Assembly: GCF_020784725.1 (NCBI RefSeq)
Contig: NZ_JAJGTZ010000029.1
Location: 61,001-125,000 of the forward strand
Length of the DNA stretch: 64,000 bases
Direction: 5' to 3'
DNA from: Limosilactobacillus reuteri
Lineage (GTDB): Bacteria > Bacillota > Bacilli > Lactobacillales > Lactobacillaceae
The position numbers and the translations under genes are program-made. Every line of letters begins with the position of its first letter. Within the stretch, counting starts at the first letter, position 1. The notes beneath the pieces were generated by a model. That model did not search any database, was not told where the DNA came from, and was given only the letters and a program-made list of their open reading frames with translations. Below, piece by piece: positions 61,578-64,000 of the stretch.

Positions 61578-63077
61578 TTAGTCTACACCATCCATCAAGC
61601 CATGAATCTTCTTAACGAATAGGCAAAGAATCAATCCGAAGACGATACTTACTGCCCCGATAATTAAGAAGTATGGAACTTCTGTAGCTGATGAGTAGTA
61701 CTTAACAACTTGGGCGTTAACCGCTTGTCCAGCAGCATCCGCCAAGAACCACATACTCATCATTTGAGACTTAAATGCTTTTGGTGCAAGTTTAGTAGTT
61801 ACTGAAAGACCAATTGGTGAAATCAACATTTCGGCGATTTCAACGATGAACCATGAACCAACTAACCAGAATGGGCTAACCCGTCCGGCGGTTGTACCGT
61901 GAATCATTGCTGGAAGGGCCATCCAAACATAGGAAAGACCTGCAATTACTAACCCAGCAGCAAACTTACCAGGAGCACTTGGTTGTTTTTTCCAGTGATC
62001 CCAAAGTGCAACGAAGAATGGTGTTAGGATCATAATGAATAATGGGTTCAATGTCTGGAAGTTAGCAGCAGCAAAGTGCCAACCACCAATGTGTAAAACA
62101 GTCCGTTGTTCAGCAAAGAGGGCTAAAACAACTGAACCTGATTCTTCAATTGCCCAGAAGATAGCAGCAGCAATGAAAAGTGGAATGTAAGCAACAACCC
62201 GTGACTTTTCATCCTTTGTAACCTTCTTGGAATTCAACATCATTACAAAGTAGTAGATTGGTAAAGCAATAGCAATAACCGTAATGATTGTAATGATATT
62301 ATTGATGTTTAATTGACCCATTGCCGCAAGCAATCCAAGAATGATCACTAATGCAATAACACCAACAATTGACCAAATAATTACTGGACGTAAACTTTCC
62401 TTATCGATCGGATCATCAGGATATAAGCTATCTTTCGAAAGATACTTCCGGCCGTCAACTACATATTGTACTAATCCAAAGAACATTCCGATAGCAGCTA
62501 GTGAGAAACCAGCGTGGAAGTTCATTTCACCATGGAAAAGGTTTAAGCCAAAGCCATTAGCAGCCCAAGGGACAGCCCAAGGAGCAACAGCGGCCCCTAA
62601 GTTAATCCCAAAGACAAACATACTAAAACCAGAGTCTCGACGACGATCTTCAGGACTGTATAAGCCCCCAACCATTTCTGAAACATTTGGCTTTAATAAC
62701 CCGGTACCAATAACAATCAAAGCGATTGATACATAAAGTGCTGACACACCAAATGGTAATGACAGAGCGATATGTCCAAACATAATAAGGACACCACCGA
62801 TGAAGACCGTTCGCCGCGATCCCCATACACGGTCAGATAACCATCCTCCGACAACACTGGCCAAGTAAACTAATGAACCATAAATTGACATAATTGATGC
62901 TGCGGTAGCTTGGTCCATGCCCAAACCACCCTTGGTAACAGCGTAGTACATATAGAATAGAAGGATAGCCCGCATTCCGTAGTAACTAAACCGTTCCCAC
63001 ATTTCAGTGAAGAACAATGTCGACAATCCACGCGGTTGTCCAAAGAAGGAGGTATCCAAATTCTTTTGTTTACTCAT
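61578..63077 (-). CDS. dtpT: Proton-dependent di/tripeptide transporter
   Basis: POT/PTR family importer. The 499-residue protein has about 14 membrane helices and the PTR signatures FFTEMWERFSYYGMRAILLFYMYY in part (ExxERFxYYG at about 24-33), GGWLSDRVWGSRRTVFIGG, and FSMFVFGINLGAAVAPW (FYxxINxG-like motif). The start is ATG 63077 with GGAGG 7 nt upstream. Together with PepC it fits growth on peptides. Confidence 0.95.
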   Translation of the reverse strand: MSKQKNLDTSFFGQPRGLSTLFFTEMWERFSYYGMRAILLFYMYYAVTKGGLGMDQATAASIMSIYGSLVYLASVVGGWLSDRVWGSRRTVFIGGVLIMFGHIALSLPFGVSALYVSIALIVIGTGLLKPNVSEMVGGLYSPEDRRRDSGFSMFVFGINLGAAVAPWAVPWAANGFGLNLFHGEMNFHAGFSLAAIGMFFGLVQYVVDGRKYLSKDSLYPDDPIDKESLRPVIIWSIVGVIALVIILGLLAAMGQLNINNIITIITVIAIALPIYYFVMMLNSKKVTKDEKSRVVAYIPLFIAAAIFWAIEESGSVVLALFAEQRTVLHIGGWHFAAANFQTLNPLFIMILTPFFVALWDHWKKQPSAPGKFAAGLVIAGLSYVWMALPAMIHGTTAGRVSPFWLVGSWFIVEIAEMLISPIGLSVTTKLAPKAFKSQMMSMWFLADAAGQAVNAQVVKYYSSATEVPYFLIIGAVSIVFGLILCLFVKKIHGLMDGVD

Positions 63078-63178
63078 ACAATTCCTCCAAATAATTTCAC
63101 TTTTCAATTAGCACAATGTTAATTGAATACGTATTCTAAACATTAAAAAACTTTAACAATAAAATTCAGAATAGTACT

Positions 63179-63207
63179 ATTATAAACGTGTTTCAAAACA
63201 TCGTCAA
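63179..63207 (-). promoter_or_regulatory. Promoter of dtpT
   Basis: Minus strand TTGACG (63202-63207), 17-bp spacer, perfect TATAAT (63179-63184), about 100 bp before dtpT. Confidence 0.8.
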
Positions 63208-63289
63208 TTGAAAAATAAGTTTTTGATGAGAACGCAACCGCATGTATGAGCTATAATTGTTTATTTTATTAAGTTTGTCGCTAAGATTA

Positions 63290-63991
63290 TTAATTAGATG
63301 AAGTATCCCCGTCAATAACCGGACGTGGGTAAACTTTTCCATTTCGAACGATGGCATATTCAGTTCCGTTATCGTCAACAAAGGCCCACCCTTCATCTGG
63401 CTCAGATAGGTCAGTCGTAGCTTTCAACTTATCAATCTTGCTGGTGTCTTTGTGGTGTTCACTCGCCCACTTCTTAAGTGCTGCGCGGGCATGAGTCGAT
63501 GATTCCTTAGAATGAGTATCCTTAGTTGTAGAACTGTTGGTTTTCGCATGTTGTTCTTTTAAGAAATTATCAACGTCAAAATCACCATGAACACGTTTAA
63601 ATGACTGATTAGGCCATTCATCGTTACCGACAAGGCTCAAATTGTCTTCATTTAGCCGCGCATCAATCGGCGTATCATAATTACTATCATTTAAGTTAAT
63701 GATGTAATTATTCTTTTCCTTTTTCCAGGTCAATTGATCATGAATATCAGCCTGTGTCGGATTTGCCATTACATATGTCCCAGTTCCATCTGAATTAAGG
63801 GTAATAGCAGCTCCATCGGCATCATCACGATACGAACCCACAATATGTGACTCCTCTTTTTTTGCTGATGAGACTTGGGCACTACTGCTCTTGCTACTGT
63901 TAGAACTCGTACTAGAACTATTACAGCCACTTGTACATAGCCCAATTGCAATTATGCTCGTTGCAACAAGGATCGCTTTACTAAATCGCAT
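63290..63991 (-). CDS. Putative lipoprotein with Ser-rich linker
   Basis: A 233-residue exported protein. Signal peptide residues 1-23 (FSKAILVATSIIAIGLCTSGC) end in Cys-23; the lipobox TSGC is atypical because Leu is not at -3. A Ser/Asn-rich linker follows (24-45), then a small beta-rich domain (HIVGSYRDDADGAAITLNSDGTGTYV, in part), a second Ser/Thr linker (about 150-168) and a C-terminal module (KKWASEHHKDTSKIDKL ... YAIVRNGKVYPRP). No catalytic motif is seen. The region 9 bp before the start shows no ribosome site within the window, so an earlier start is possible. Confidence 0.7.
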   Translation of the reverse strand: MRFSKAILVATSIIAIGLCTSGCNSSSTSSNSSKSSSAQVSSAKKEESHIVGSYRDDADGAAITLNSDGTGTYVMANPTQADIHDQLTWKKEKNNYIINLNDSNYDTPIDARLNEDNLSLVGNDEWPNQSFKRVHGDFDVDNFLKEQHAKTNSSTTKDTHSKESSTHARAALKKWASEHHKDTSKIDKLKATTDLSEPDEGWAFVDDNGTEYAIVRNGKVYPRPVIDGDTSSN

Positions 63992-64000
63992 TATAAATAC

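Noticed and set aside
1..64000. Mobile elements, prophage genes or CRISPR array
   Set aside because: No transposase or integrase frame, no regularly spaced repeats and no disrupted genes were seen on either strand.

Overview
This is a continuous, gene-dense chromosomal segment of a low-GC Gram-positive bacterium of the Lactobacillaceae, most likely Limosilactobacillus reuteri or a close relative. The reasons are the Bacillus-type gene order (tadA, SRP RNA, dnaX, ebfC, recR, tmk, darA, holB, yabA, rsmI), the class Ib ribonucleotide reductase, the two-subunit LacLM beta-galactosidase, bifunctional AdhE, the PepC and DtpT peptide-use genes, and a cystine-binding protein of the BspA/CyuC/MapA type known from L. 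reuteri and L. fermentum. The species call is inference. I see no prophage, insertion sequence, CRISPR array or obvious pseudogene.

Layout. 1-4600: polyphosphate genes on the minus strand (a catalytically degenerate Ppx-like protein, Ppk, and a normal Ppx cut by the window edge). 4700-12600: minus-strand replication and repair operon from tadA and SRP RNA through dnaX to rsmI, ending with an acyl-ACP thioesterase. 12700-19570: plus-strand nrdHEF behind tandem NrdR boxes, then adhE behind Rex-like sites. 19580-22700: a PadR/DUF1700/DUF4097 module, mscL and two small unknown genes. 22740-30570: ribosomal and transcription genes (rplJL with an L10 leader, rplKA with two L1-site mimics, nusG, secE, rpmG), interrupted by a polysaccharide-synthase-like trio (44-aa membrane protein, GT2 and UDP-GlcNAc 2-epimerase) and an aminotransferase. 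30630-36700: rlmB, mrnC, cysS, a PIN-TRAM protein, radA and dut, with a candidate C-rich small RNA between cysS and the PIN-TRAM gene. 36830-39190: GNAT, rpiA, pepC on the plus strand. 39290-42990: a cystine uptake and cystathionine lyase operon. 43000-49520: esterase, gpmA, a large membrane protein and lacLM. 49630-64000: tRNA-Leu, sprT, tex, NAD salvage (nadE, pncB), a GntR regulator, an Asp/Glu racemase with an AspT-type exchanger, an MFS pump, tRNA-Gln and tRNA-Tyr, a phosphoesterase, dtpT and a lipoprotein.

The strongest unusual element lies at 42764-42989. A consensus promoter drives a short leader ORF carrying three consecutive cysteine codons. Then come a hairpin that starts at those codons, an 11-nt antiterminator pairing and an intrinsic terminator, all placed in front of the cystathionine lyase and cystine ABC transporter genes. 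It reads as a complete cysteine-sensing transcription attenuator. The second candidate is a plus-strand transcript of about 160 nt at 33371-33530 with an extended -10 promoter, several hairpins, a terminator and four C-rich motifs complementary to Shine-Dalgarno sequences. Other readable regulation includes paired NrdR boxes exactly 31 bp apart, L1-stalk mimics before both rplK and rplA, an intrinsic terminator between secE and nusG, and a cre box over the lacLM promoter.
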